Below, in pieces: positions 9,102-18,209 of a stretch of 20,415 nt of DNA (positions are counted from its first letter, which is position 1; the number at the start of each line of letters is the position of its first letter). This stretch comes from Hypsibius dujardini (lineage: Eukaryota; Tardigrada; Eutardigrada; Parachela; Hypsibiidae). The stretch lies in NCBI GenBank assembly GCA_001579985.1, contig LRSR01000094.1, positions 1 through 20,415 of the forward strand, in the 5' to 3' direction. A program made the translations under genes and the position numbers. The notes below the pieces were generated by a model that was not told the DNA's origin, did no database searches, and worked only from the letters and a program-made list of their open reading frames with translations.

Positions 9102-10060
9102 TTTTACAGCGGGAAAAGAGGAAAAATAGTCTGGAATCGAGAGAACGGAATCGCTCTGACTGTTTGCTGAAGGGAAAGATGCAAGTGCCTACTAGCAAGC
9201 AGCCATCCCAACCGAAATGATATTCCGCAGACTATACTAGTACAGTCGTGTCCGACACTCGATCAAGGCTCCGATGAACTATCCAAATATCCAAAAGTAG
9301 CAAAGCTGTTTCGGATATTTATGTATGTGTATAGATGCCTCGACAGAAAGCGATCTAGTTTGCAACTCCACACCGACCAGCCGATCGCCCGAGTCGTCGT
9401 CGTCGTCCTCGTTGAGATCAGTTTGCATTCAGGAAAAGAAAGAGAAGAAGTCGCCTCGGGAATCGAGTACGTTTGCACAACTGCTTAGACCAGAAACAGT
9501 AGATACGAGTACGAGTACGTATTGGCGTTGTTTTCTTTGGCTAATCTTTTAGACAAACTCTCGGATCGCGCCACCCGTTAAACCAGTACGGCACACTCCT
9601 CTCTCTCTCTCTTTCTCCCTTTCGAGAGAGCTACTGTATTTGCAGTGGTTATACAAATTGATGCTGTGATACTCCCCACACGTACGGGGGTACAAGCTGA
9701 TTTCCCTCCGCTCTCGGCTTTCCCCCCCACCGGACGGTCCGACCTAATTATAGGCCGTGCCAACAAGGACGACGACAACGCTCAAATCTACTCCATCCAT
9801 CCATCCCCCTCCCCCTACGACGATCATCTTTCCTTGCGAGTTCTGGCACTCGACTTTTGTGTTCGAGACACTACTTCCCAGATCATTCCTGTCCTGATTG
9901 CTACTGTACTCATCGTAAGCTGTTGTTAAAGCATTCCGGCTAACGAGAAACGAGTCACGAGAACGAGTGCGGCACTAGAAAAATTTCCGGTCGTCGACGA
10001 CGTTCTTTACAAACGTCCCGACAAAAAATGGGGAATCTTCACGGATTCTATGGAACTTTA
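9102..10060. other. Intergenic stretch between two minus-strand genes
   Basis: This spans the upstream side of the Cys-rich secreted-protein gene (ATG at 9101) and the downstream side of METTL13 (putative poly(A) signal at 10067-10072). Short frames on both strands have no recognisable content. A CT-rich run lies at about 9597-9625 (CTCTCTCTCTCT then TTTCTCCCTTTCGAGAGAG), and short GTCGTCGTC and CATCCATC runs are present. I could not place a TATA box or transcription start for the gene at 9101. Confidence 0.4.
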
Positions 10061-10066
10061 TCGTCC

Positions 10067-10072
10067 TTTATT
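10067..10072 (-). terminator. Putative poly(A) signal of METTL13
   Basis: AATAAA on the minus strand (TTTATT on plus), within a run of AATAATAATAAA. It lies about 250 bases downstream of the read-through stop codon of METTL13 at 10326-10328. This is a plausible 3' UTR length. It also bounds any alternative last exon. Confidence 0.5.
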
Positions 10073-10325
10073 ATTATTCCGATGGAAAGTTCAATTGTGG
10101 AAACCAGCGTACAACTAAAAAAATAATGTCAACAGATAGAAAAACTGTCTTTGCACAAGGCCCCTTGAGGAGTATCCCCTCAAACTCAAAAGAACTCTCC
10201 CCAATCACGCAGTCCCTTCCAACAATAATCACATGTACCATGCAACTTGTCAGAGGCTTCTCAGTCCGATTTCGAGTCAGGCGTTCCCAGTCGAATGTTT
10301 CCACTTGCAAAGGGGTAGGAGTAAG

Positions 10326-13300
10326 TCACGTGAACGCGACTCCACCAAGACGGACCTGGAGAAGTGGACAAAAAACAGCTGATGTCCACACCTTCTTCGT
10401 GACAAACAGCTCCCCAATTTTAGCGTATGCAGGTAAATGCTTACCATCCAGCAGAATCTCGCCCCCTTTCTCGTCCATCATGCGATTGAAGTTGCGCAAG
10501 TTGGTCAACAACTGATTTCGCAGGTCGTCCTTCGGGTGCATCGTCTGCTGTATCGTGTCGGGATTCACGTCCTCCGGCAGATCGAAATAGGAGCTGCACA
10601 CCGCCGCGGTCACCACATTTAGCTCGTCATCAAGTCCGACAGTACTGATGGTGTTGCCAAAAACCGAAACTATCTCCGACTCGATTTCATGAGCAATCGT
10701 TCCCTATGCGGATGGAGAGGAGGAATGTAACGTGCAACATAAGAATCAGGAAATTGATGCATCACAGCGATCACACCTATCGACATTCTACAGCATCCGC
10801 AAAGCCAGCCAGAAAGTCAGACGTATTTTCGAATCGAGCGAAATTGAACAGACAGGCCACATTCAAATAGACGGGCTACACATTGATAGACAGACAGATA
10901 GGCAAACATGCAGGCAGATAGGCAGACAGACGGACAAACAGAACGACCAACGAATGGAGGCAGACAGAGGGACAAACAAAGAGGCAGAGAGGTAGACAGA
11001 GAAAAAAAACAGAAAGGGCAAAGAAGACATACAGACATACAGATATACATACAGGCAGACATACACACAGACATACAGACATACAGACAGACAGACAGAC
11101 ATACAGACAGACAGACGATGTAGGAGGTTCGAAACAGTGTCACTACACCTACCTTTCGTGTCACAATGTTGATCAAACACATCCCTGTAAGAATCAACGA
11201 TTTTGATTAGCGAAAAGATATCAATAAATTGGTAAAGATCACAGCAGCTCCTCTCACCAGCAGGATTGAGCAAACGGAAAAGAATTTGCAGGAACCTCTC
11301 CTTCACAAACTCTTCCGGCGGACAACGAAGCGGCAACGTTGGGTTCTTCGTATCGCAGTCCACAATAATAATGTCAAACCGTTCGCCGGCTGACAACGCG
11401 TCCCTAGCGTACTGCAGTCCGTCCGCCACGTGCACCGCACACCGCTCATCAATTTTCAATCCAAAGTACTTGATAGCGATTCCGACAATGGCCGGGTCCA
11501 GTTCTACCGCTTCCACGCGAGCCGTGGGAAAGTTCTCATGGATGAATGATGCCAGTACGCCACCACCGAGTCCGATGAGCAGAATCCGAACGTCAGCGGG
11601 TTCTGGCAGCGGAAACGCGGAAAAAAGCGGTATTATGGTGACATCTTACGAACTGAAAGAACGTGACAGATTCAGAAGGCATACTTTCGCAGGCCAGTTT
11701 TTTGTGGTTCAAAAGTGCCGCGATAATGCATTTTTGATAGTCACTCGGGAGAAACATCCTGTCAAAGATCGGCGTCAGACCATCTCCCGAACCTGCATCT
11801 GGGAGTAGCGAATAATCCAGTTATTTAGCATGCAGTATTTCAACATCTTCGCTATAACAAGGTCAAAAATAACAAAGATGAAGCTCACAAATGCTTATAC
11901 CTCTCGTCAATCTGATCTCAGTCTGCGACACTTGCGGCGTATCCGAAAACACCAAGCGTCGTTCCCATTCCAGTCGACCCAACAACGGTCGCTCCAGTAT
12001 CCGGTAATCGCCAGTGGTCTGCGAGGTTCCTTCGAATATCACTTGGTCGCCAGAATCATGAAAAGCATCCGTTTCCGGGAAGGCACCATCCGTGATGAAG
12101 ACCATCTGAATAGAGAGACACGTAGGGGAAAAAACGGTCAGTGTGGGTGTGGTACTTATGTGACGTGGCAAAAACCTTGTGCTAACCGAATTAAGCCATT
12201 ACACTCGTTCCACGCAACGGCGGCTGTTGTACACAGTCGCGAGTTAAAGTGCTTAATTCGGTCAGCGCAAGGGTTTGCCACGTGTGTGAGAGCTGTTACG
12301 TACGGATTGAAAGAGATTCGGCGGACAGAGATTTCGCATAATGGGTGTCAGCTCCTGTTTGACACTCTCAAAGTTGAAACCTTCCACGGGCACTTCCACC
12401 ACTTCCGCGAACATCACTAGCGGAGCGGCGATGTTTCGCTGCGCGACTTCCTGACGACCTTCGTGCGTCCCGTACAAGTACGACTTTGACCTGTAAACGA
12501 AAGTAATTTACACGAACGCTGTACAGTCATTGATAAGCAGGAAAAGAGAACGAAAAGTGTGATTCGCGTGGGAATCATTTTTTACCCCACCTTCCGGGAG
12601 GAATGATAAAACAGGCGGATGTGAACTGGGGTTTTTTGACATTCTGCTTGACGGGATACATGCAGAACTTGAGCTTCCGTTCACGGTTGAATATTTTCAC
12701 GTGCTCTCCTTCAGCGACGTCATAATTCCTACAAATAAAAGTTTCTTCAATCACAACAGACTAACGGTAAAAAGGAATGCTGAAATTTTGAGGGGTAATA
12801 CACCCATGGCCATAATTTTGGGTGGTAGAATTTAGGCCAAAAAGGGCGGTCCGAGTTCGAGCCGAATTAAGTCACCGCGCACTCGCTCTTGACCACAGCT
12901 GATTATGCAGCTTTGACTCAATTGATCGATTGATTGAGCTTGTATATTTTGGCAGAATTTAGAGCAGCTTGCTCAGTTTCATTTTTCCGTTGGGCCGCGC
13001 ATCAAATCTAAGATTCAGGAGAAAGCAGTGGCAAGCTCTAGCCAAGAGTGGCTCAAACTCGGACCACCCTGATGACTCGAACTCAGACCACCCTGATGGC
13101 TCAAACTCAGACCACCCTGATGGCTCGAACTCTGCCACCCAAAATTGTGGCCATGTTTGTATTAAAGTCACCCTCGGCGTAAGCTCCGCGAAAAAGCCTC
13201 CATCGTCTGATGATCATGGATCCGGCGCAGAAACAGGGAGATATCCTCCACGCGGGTAATCTTCTCATCCGAACGCAGTTGCATATCACAGAGCAGCGGC

Positions 13301-14419
13301 AGGCCGGGCTTCATTTTGGTGAAGACAAAGCAGAAGACAACCTCCTGTTGCTCAGACGCTTCCACCGTCAACACGTGAGCTCGAACGGCGAAATTCCTTT
13401 AACAACACACCCCGAGCCTCTTATTGGAACGTGTGATCGCGCTTCTCTTATTAAATGATGCCTCCGTACCTGTTGGCCATGGTGATGACTAACTGATTCA
13501 AGACGTGCCGCTGACCGAGCGTGATGCAAATGTATCGTCCTCCGAGCTTGAGCACGCGATCCACTTCGCAACAGATTTTGCCGGCAATTTCCGTGCTGGT
13601 CGCCGATCCGTCTGCCACAAGCGCGTCGAATGTCGCCTTATCCAACACGACGCTGAAGCTCTCACTAGCAATCGTCGACATCTGCAAACGCAACAAATCT
13701 TATGAAGAAACAAATATTGGAACATTATTTTAGTAGAAAATGAACCAATCGTTCAATCAGCCGCGACGGACATTCGAAAGAACCGAAACGTTCTATAAAT
13801 TCAATCGGAAACCGCAGAAAATGTGTTTAGGAATAGTAGACAACAAGAATCGTTCAATCAATCGAGTGGGCATCGAAACAACTGAAAACGTTCAAGACAT
13901 CAATCAACCACGTGATTGTACAACAAGAATTCAACCCAGACGAACGCATCAATCAACCAATCAATCAATGGAAACATACATTCATCACGTCTTCCTTGAC
14001 GAATTTCATGTCCGGGCAGTCGTCCTTGTACTTTTTGGCCATCCGATCTACCACCACTTGGCTGATATCGATGTTCTACAACAACGAAACCCACTGCGCA
14101 TTACCTCCGACACACGTGGGGATTGAAGGAAGAAAGAAACAGCAAAACAAACCGTAATCTTCCGCAAGCCGGTGTAGTACATCTCCGCACTCATCTCCGA
14201 GTTGCCGCACCCAATGACCATAATGTCGTCCTTGGGTTTGATGTACTTGCACAGGATATCGGCGCTCCCCAAGAAGTTGCCGTACCACTCAAACGCGGTG
14301 GAACGCGAAGCAAAGAAGGTGTCCCAGTATTTTGGATCTTGAAAGCCCTTCGGATCGGACGGGATGATGAACTTGCCGCCGCTCAAGTTCACCTGTCGGT
14401 CCTGTTTTCCCGGTGCCAT
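10326..14419 (-). CDS. METTL13: METTL13: dual eEF1A lysine and N-terminal methyltransferase (11 coding exons)
   Basis: The exons are 14153-14419, 13980-14075, 13470-13681, 13172-13396, 12591-12728, 12304-12490, 11901-12105, 11685-11798, 11258-11644, 11153-11184 and 10326-10703. All introns are GT-AG and the phases are consistent, giving about 746 aa against about 700 in human. The N-terminal 7-beta-strand methyltransferase domain has the SAM motif VIGCGNSEMS, then NIDISQVVVDRM, VVLDKATFDALVADG and LGGRYICITL. The C-terminal domain is spermidine-synthase-like, with LLIGLGGG, VEAVELDPAIV, ADGLQYARDAL, DIIIVDCDTKNPT and CPPEEFV. In this family the N domain methylates a lysine of eEF1A and the C domain its N-terminus, in the cytosol. 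The oddities are an intron of only 40 bases (11645-11684), MITEs in introns 4 and 6, and a (GACA)n array in intron 10. The extreme C-terminus is uncertain. A strong donor (G|GTAAGC at 10445/10444) suggests splicing to a further short exon instead of reading to the TGA at 10326. Confidence 0.95.
10885..11116. repeat. Degenerate (GACA/CAGA)n array in METTL13 intron 10
   Basis: Interrupted GACAGACA, CATACAGA and GGCAGACA words cover about 230 bases of the intron at 10704-11152, starting about 36 bases from its donor. Long open frames on both strands here (Cys/Leu/Val-rich or Arg/Gln/Thr-rich) are artefacts of the repeat. Confidence 0.9.
12164..12282. mobile_element. MITE copy 1, in METTL13 intron 6
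   Basis: The termini are inverted repeats of about 34 bases. The left starts CGTGGCAAAAACCTTGTGCT and the right, in reverse complement, starts CGTGGCAAACCCTTGCGCTG. Both continue into ACCGAATTAAGC. The whole unit of about 119 bases matches the element at 18649-18762 in reverse orientation, including the interior (GCCATTACACTCGTT and TGTACACAG). It fills much of the 198-base intron 12106-12303 and ends about 22 bases from the exon 6 donor. There is no coding capacity. Confidence 0.85.
12796..13164. mobile_element. MITE-like element filling METTL13 intron 4
   Basis: The inverted ends are about 34 bases long. The left carries CATGGCCATAATTTTGGGTG and the right (13131-13155, reverse complement) CATGGCCACAATTTTGGGTG, both preceded by TAATACA. 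Subterminally, 13050-13131 carries about 3.4 tandem copies of a 24-base unit (GGCTCAAACTCGGACCACCC plus TGAT). One inverted copy of the same unit lies at the left (about 12846-12865). The element occupies almost the whole intron 12729-13171 and ends about 7 bases from the exon 4 donor. An AATTGATCGATTGATTGA-type stretch relates it to the 1918-2360 element. Confidence 0.8.
13050..13131 (+). repeat. 24-base tandem repeat inside the intronic element
   Basis: Copies begin at 13050, 13074, 13098 and 13122 (partial), with unit GGCTCRAACTCRGACCACCC then TGAT. The repeated minus-strand peptide it could encode (SEFEPSGW-type) is a by-product of an intron-located repeat, not a gene. Confidence 0.93.
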
Positions 14420-14649
14420 GGTCGATGGGCAAAATTATGCCAAAGTGAGCGATGAGAAACTGCGAAATTAACGGAAATGCCGCAATGTTGGAGAAGTAGA
14501 AGTGTGTAACAAGCCGCAGGACAAATTTTACAGGCAAATAACAACAGCTGATCCAGAGTATGAGACAGAATGAGTTAAATAGATGCGTCATGGGGAACAC
14601 ACCGTTTTAATGCCTCAATGGCTGATCAGTCGATTCGTTGGTAAAAGGC

Positions 14650-14885
14650 TTGTTCCCGAGAACGAAAAAGCTAAATGTAGTTTGTAGGGAAGGAAAAAGC
14701 TAGTCGTGAGGAATGAGAAGCTAATACCGGGAACAACCGCGCTAGTTGTAAGGAACGGAACAAACTATTGTGGGGAAAAAAAGCTGATTGAAGGAACGAA
14801 AAAGCTAGTATGTTGTCTTGTAAATTGTTGGAAACAAAAAAATCTAATTTTAGCTTGTATAGGGAACGAAAAAGTTGATTGTGCA
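14650..14885 (+). repeat. Spaced degenerate repeats, consensus GGAACGAAAAAGCTA
   Basis: About nine imperfect copies of a 15-base word recur every 20-40 bases. The clearest begin near 14660, 14688, 14790 and 14860. They lie 240-470 bases upstream of the METTL13 start codon. A similar GGAACxGAAAAxGAGCTTTAA pattern recurs at about 16780-17010. It could be a decayed minisatellite or a binding-site array. Confidence 0.55.
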
Positions 14886-14988
14886 TGTAGGAGCTTGTAA
14901 AAACCGTCAATTTAAAGAAAACAGGAAGGATCCTTCCGACTTTTTGGATTGAGTTTGCAACACGCAACATCCACTAAGTATATGAACA

Positions 14989-15036
14989 GTACGAGTTGCC
15001 CATTTATATACGGTACGAGTTGCCCATTTATATAGG
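14989..15036 (-). promoter_or_regulatory. Twin TATATAAATGGG motifs
   Basis: A 24-25-base block containing GTACGAGTTGCCCATTTATA is present twice in tandem. On the minus strand each copy reads TATATAAATGGGCAACTCG. The pair lies 40-90 bases downstream of the stop of the C-x11-C repeat protein and about 570-620 bases upstream of the METTL13 ATG. It could be duplicated TATA boxes for a METTL13 transcript or TATAAA-type poly(A) signals for the upstream gene. I cannot tell which. Confidence 0.4.
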
Positions 15037-15075
15037 ACCATTTCAAACTAAGCATCTGGCATGTTCGAAACTGAA

Positions 15076-15664
15076 TCAGCCGAAATTGTTATAAACACAA
15101 CCGCCATAAGCGTAGGTATAAATGTATCCGTTACAGCTATAGTACACGTTGGCGGCGGCGGTCGCCGAGGTCGCCAGCGGCCCAAGTAGTCCGGTACCCG
15201 ACGTCGCAGTGAGTGTTCCGGTGACGGTGCCGCCGGTCCCGATGGAGGGATAGGTGCACAACGTCGTCGGGAACGTGTAGAGAACCCCGTTACAGAGGTA
15301 ATTCGTCGTGGTCGTGGTTCCCGTCACCGTGGATGACGTCGAAAACGCCGGGTATGTGCATCCGGAAAAGGCGTACGAGTACAAGAGACCGTTACAGGAG
15401 TAGTAGGTGACTGCGGAGTTCGCCGTCAGGGATGCGTAGGTACATCCTCCGAAGGGGTACGTGTAGAGGACCCCCTGGCAGGCGTAGTACTGTCCCTTGC
15501 AGACAGCAATCAATCCTGCAAAATTTCCAAACATTTTCAGATTACAAAATTTTTAACGTATTAAGTGAAGTATTTGATGAATATATTTCGTATCATGTTA
15601 AGTATTTGATGAATATATTTTGCGAGTACGAACCCAGGAACAGAACAGCAGTGAGCCTCGACAT
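15076..15664 (-). CDS. Secreted protein with four C-x11-C Tyr-rich repeats (2 exons, 156 aa)
   Basis: Exon 1 is 15634-15664 and exon 2 is 15076-15515. The intron of 118 bases is GT-AG and phase 1. The spliced start is MSRLTAVLFLGLIAVC, a clear signal peptide. Reading exon 2 alone from its internal ATG would miss this. The mature chain has four repeats of the form Y-x-C-[NQ]-G-x2-Y-[ST]-[YF]-x4-C-[TV]-Y: CQGVLYTYPFGGC, CNGLLYSYAFSGC, CNGVLYTFPTTLC and CNGYIYTYAYGGC. Each has exactly one cysteine pair with 11 residues between. Linkers are Ser/Thr/Gly/Ala-rich (for example TGTTTTTN and TGTLTATSGTG) and could be O-glycosylated. No charged core or catalytic residues are seen, so a structural, cuticle, mucus or binding role is likelier than an enzyme. 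I do not recognise the family. Codon use is GC-rich compared with the flanks. Confidence 0.85.
15559..15620. repeat. Tandem duplication within the short intron
   Basis: Two copies of TTAAGTATTTGATGAATATA (the first has one change) lie in the 118-base intron of the C-x11-C repeat protein gene. They account for most of its length. Confidence 0.75.
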
Positions 15665-15669
15665 GCTTC

Positions 15670-16152
15670 CCGTAATCCAGTGCGGTGGTTGAGAGATGAA
15701 CTTTCAAGGACAAAACGTGCGACCTGGATTGCTGCAGTCAGACGTGAAGAGTTCCCCGCACGCGACTGTTGAGAAACTTGTAAATCACTCGAAAAACCGC
15801 CCATTTCGCTAGAAACACGGAGACATTCAAACTGCCACGTCCCAAAAGCTTTGACATATTGGTTCCAACCTGTTGTGTGTTGTCGTGGCGGCAAGGTTTT
15901 GTCTCACTTCTGACTGACTGGACATTACATAACAATATGTCACATACATGTCTATGCACGCAGACAGTTATTTTATTAGTGGTCAAGAGCTAGCCACTTG
16001 AAAAACAGCTGACGTTAGACAAGTTCTCCCAGGCAGCGCTGAATTCGGTGGTATCTTTGGCGGAAGGGTCTGCTCATAATCAGAAGGGGGACAAATTATT
16101 TTGATCTGAATGGTATTCAACAGTATTCATTCAAGGTTCTTGGCTTTCTTGC

Positions 16153-16185
<33 letters not shown>

Positions 16186-16720
16186 TCACTCTCCATTCTG
16201 ATGCGGCTGGATTGTAGTACCGTTGTTCTCATTGTTCAGTGTTAGTATTGCCGAACTGTGTATCCATATAACCACATGTTTAGCCGCCTCCTTTCGGCAC
16301 AAAGCGTGTTATTCTTGTGGCGTCCGCTTCGTGTATAATGCATGTTTAAATAGTGTCAGGCCGTACCGATACACCCCCCTAACTTTCTAATACGTGTTGC
16401 AGCGACCCAATAACTGCGGGAACCCAGGTCACTTTCAGTTGGTGACCCAAACAGATGCCGGGTCCTCTGGTCCTCTGGTCGAGACCAAAATCGACGCAAT
16501 TCGCAAACATGTCACCGCCCACGCCCACACCCTTGCCATCCGCCATCCTTTACGACCCCGTTATACAGAATACATGGATGGGTCTATGGATGGGCCTTCT
16601 AACAACACTCGGAACCGCATATCGGGCGGAACAGTTTGTAACCGATAAATCATCGTTATTAATTTAATTACAGATCTGTCTGTGTGCACAATTATAAAGT
16701 ATAAAAATTCAATGCTAGCA
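15670..16720. other. Upstream/intergenic stretch without a supported gene
   Basis: This region lies upstream of the C-x11-C repeat protein. It contains a (CT)n run at about 16153-16195. Two overlapping plus-strand frames near 16394-16667 have no recognisable domain and differ in frame, so I do not call them. A duplicated TGGATGGGTCTATGGATGGG stretch lies around 16574-16593. No TATA box was convincing. Confidence 0.35.
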
Positions 16721-16960
16721 AGTCTCACGTAAAAGAACTAGGGCGAAAAGTACTCGTATGAATTCAGAGGCAACAAATGTTACAGGAACAGAAAGGAAAA
16801 GGAGCTCAAAAAAGGAACGGAAAAAGGAGCTTTAAAAAAGGAACAGTAAAGGAATATGAACCTTTATGCTTGAAAGTCTCATGTAGATGGAGTAACGACG
16901 AAAAGTACTCGTGTGGATTCAGTTGCAACGAACGTTACAGGAACAGAAGGGGAAAGAAAA
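16721..16960 (+). repeat. Direct repeat of about 154 bases, purine-rich
   Basis: Copy 1 begins at 16721 (AGTCTCACGT, CGAAAAGTACTCGT, GTTACAGGAACAGAA) and copy 2 at 16875 with the same landmarks and some substitutions. The offset is 154-155 bases. The spacer and flanks (to about 17010) are filled with GGAACAG/AAAAGGAGCTTTAA words. It lies downstream of the 3' end of the first Gly/Tyr peptide gene. The short open frame across it is Lys/Arg-rich only because of base composition. Confidence 0.75.
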
Positions 16961-17107
16961 TTAGAAAATGAACAGAAAAGGAGCTTTAAGAAAAGGAACT
17001 TAAAAAGGAACAGACAGTTAAAAGTACGTCTACGTGAAAGTTAAAGAAGCTGGGGATAAAATTACTAGTGCAGGATGAGTATAATGCGCTATTTGCCATG
17101 TATTTAA

Positions 17108-17397
17108 CTAATCGTCCCAACCTCCGCGACCCCATCCGCCGCCATATCCCCATCCACCGCCGTAGCCGCCGTAGCCGCCGTAGCCGCCATACCCTCCCCA
17201 GTGGCCGTCACGCTTCACGCGAGGTACTCCGTGAAGAACCGCCGCCTCTGTGCAGTCCAGTACGAGGCCTGGAGGAATAAAGCACAACAAGGTCTCTCAT
17301 TAGAATTAGAAGTGTTCCTCCTAGTTGGGAATAATGCGAGGAAAATATACTTACAAAAAAGCAGGGCAACAGCAAAGAAGACGCACAGCAACTTCAT
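17108..17397 (-). CDS. Secreted Gly/Tyr/Trp-rich prepropeptide, paralog 1 (2 exons, 67 aa)
   Basis: Exon 1 is 17355-17397 (43 bases) and exon 2 is 17108-17268 (161 bases). The 86-base intron is GT-AG and phase 1, with donor GTAAGT and acceptor CTCCAG. The spliced product begins MKLLCVFFAVALLFCLVLDC, a signal peptide, followed by TEAAVLHGVPRVKR. A dibasic KR at 33-34 would release a mature peptide starting DGHW and made of GGY/GGW repeats, ending GRGGWDD. It matches paralog 2 residue for residue across the signal and propeptide. Nematode NLP/CNC-type and other Gly/Tyr-rich antimicrobial peptides look similar in composition, but homology is not shown. A neuropeptide-like or cuticle/adhesive peptide is an alternative. 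TATATAA lies 117 bases upstream of the ATG. Confidence 0.88.
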
Positions 17398-17513
17398 CTC
17401 TTGGCCGTAGTTGTGTCACATATAACACGGTTTGAATAAACTAACACAGCGTCTTAGGCTCTAATGTGTCTCGAAAGAAATGATTAACATACGACGAGAA
17501 TATTGAATTAGAA

Positions 17514-17520
17514 TTATATA
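17514..17520 (-). promoter_or_regulatory. TATA box of Gly/Tyr peptide paralog 1
   Basis: TATATAA on the minus strand, 117 bases upstream of the start codon. The equivalent box of paralog 2 lies 112 bases upstream of its start, which supports a shared core promoter with a 5' UTR of roughly 85 bases. Confidence 0.6.
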
Positions 17521-17552
17521 CGAAAATACTACCCGGAGTATTCTGTTGAAGT

Positions 17553-17581
17553 TGCTCTTGAAAAGAGCGCACCTTTCACAT
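17553..17581 (-). promoter_or_regulatory. Conserved upstream block of the Gly/Tyr peptide genes, copy 1
   Basis: The plus strand reads CTCTTGAAAAGAGCG then CACCTTTCACAT. The block at 18785-18812 is identical at about 25 of 28 positions. It lies about 35 bases upstream of the TATA box, a typical position for an activator site. The factor is not identified. Confidence 0.5.
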
Positions 17582-18209
17582 TGCAATGGCAATCAAGAAG
17601 TGACTGGACACTCTGGAGAGTACTGGTACTGTACGTACTGGGTGGTCATGGTACCTCAAGAGGAGAGCTTACAGTGTAAATCACAACTTGAGAACGATAT
17701 CTAAACAAGAAACTAATGCGGTGGCAGCTGTTTTTTCCCGCTTTTTTAGCCGAAACCGAGGTACAAAACTCAAGGGTTCCTCCATCGTAGCCGACTTTGC
17801 TTGGCCGAGGCATGCGGATGTTTCTGAGACCCACTTGAGCGGTAGCTCGAACCATTTCTGACGTGGTCTTTTTCGAAGGTCGAACAATTACGTAACCAAT
17901 TTATGAGTTGGCGAGGGGAAGAAGCAGACAGGTTCGGTCACTTCAGTCAGACCAATCATATTACAGGGCTCGTACTATTTTAGTCGTGTGTGCGATAACC
18001 ATGACCCGAACAACATTTAAGATTTATATACATATATGCTCATTTTGAACTAAAGGCAACTGAAAGCAGAGTGTATAGGAACTAATAAAATATATAAGTG
18101 CAGTAAAAATGTGTTGCACCAAAGAATCCGCAATGCCTGTCCTTCGAGGCTGTTCCTGATGTTCCGGTTCCTGTTCCTGCTGTTCCTTATGAGCCGCTAC
18201 TTAATTGTT

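Noticed and set aside
10074-10310. 78-codon minus-strand frame beginning with VETFDW-like sequence
   Set aside because: It lies between the METTL13 stop and its AATAAA, so it is probably 3' UTR. An alternative last exon is possible but nothing in it matches the family.
10863-11123. Long Cys/Leu/Val-rich (minus) and Arg/Gln/Thr-rich (plus) frames
   Set aside because: They are produced by the (GACA)n array in METTL13 intron 10. A repeat whose unit length is not a multiple of three gives open frames in several frames at once.
11266-12420. Two long plus-strand frames of 180 and 196 codons
   Set aside because: They lie antisense to METTL13 exons 6-9 and run through its introns. The minus strand carries the recognisable methyltransferase motifs.
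12959-13171. Repeated SEFEPSGW-type peptide on minus
   Set aside because: It arises from the 24-base tandem repeat inside an intronic inverted-repeat element.
15076-15534. Starting the C-x11-C protein at the in-frame ATG at 15534
   Set aside because: That start reads through the acceptor and gives no proper signal peptide. Splicing to the exon at 15634-15664 restores one with matching phase.
16394-16667. Two overlapping plus-strand frames of 84 and 70 codons
   Set aside because: The frames conflict with each other, show no domain or signal, and one contains a simple duplicated WMGLWMGL stretch derived from a DNA repeat.
17420-17426. TATA-like TTATATG just upstream of the paralog 1 ATG
   Set aside because: It is too close to the start codon to leave a 5' UTR. 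TATATAA at 17514-17520 is better placed and conserved in paralog 2.
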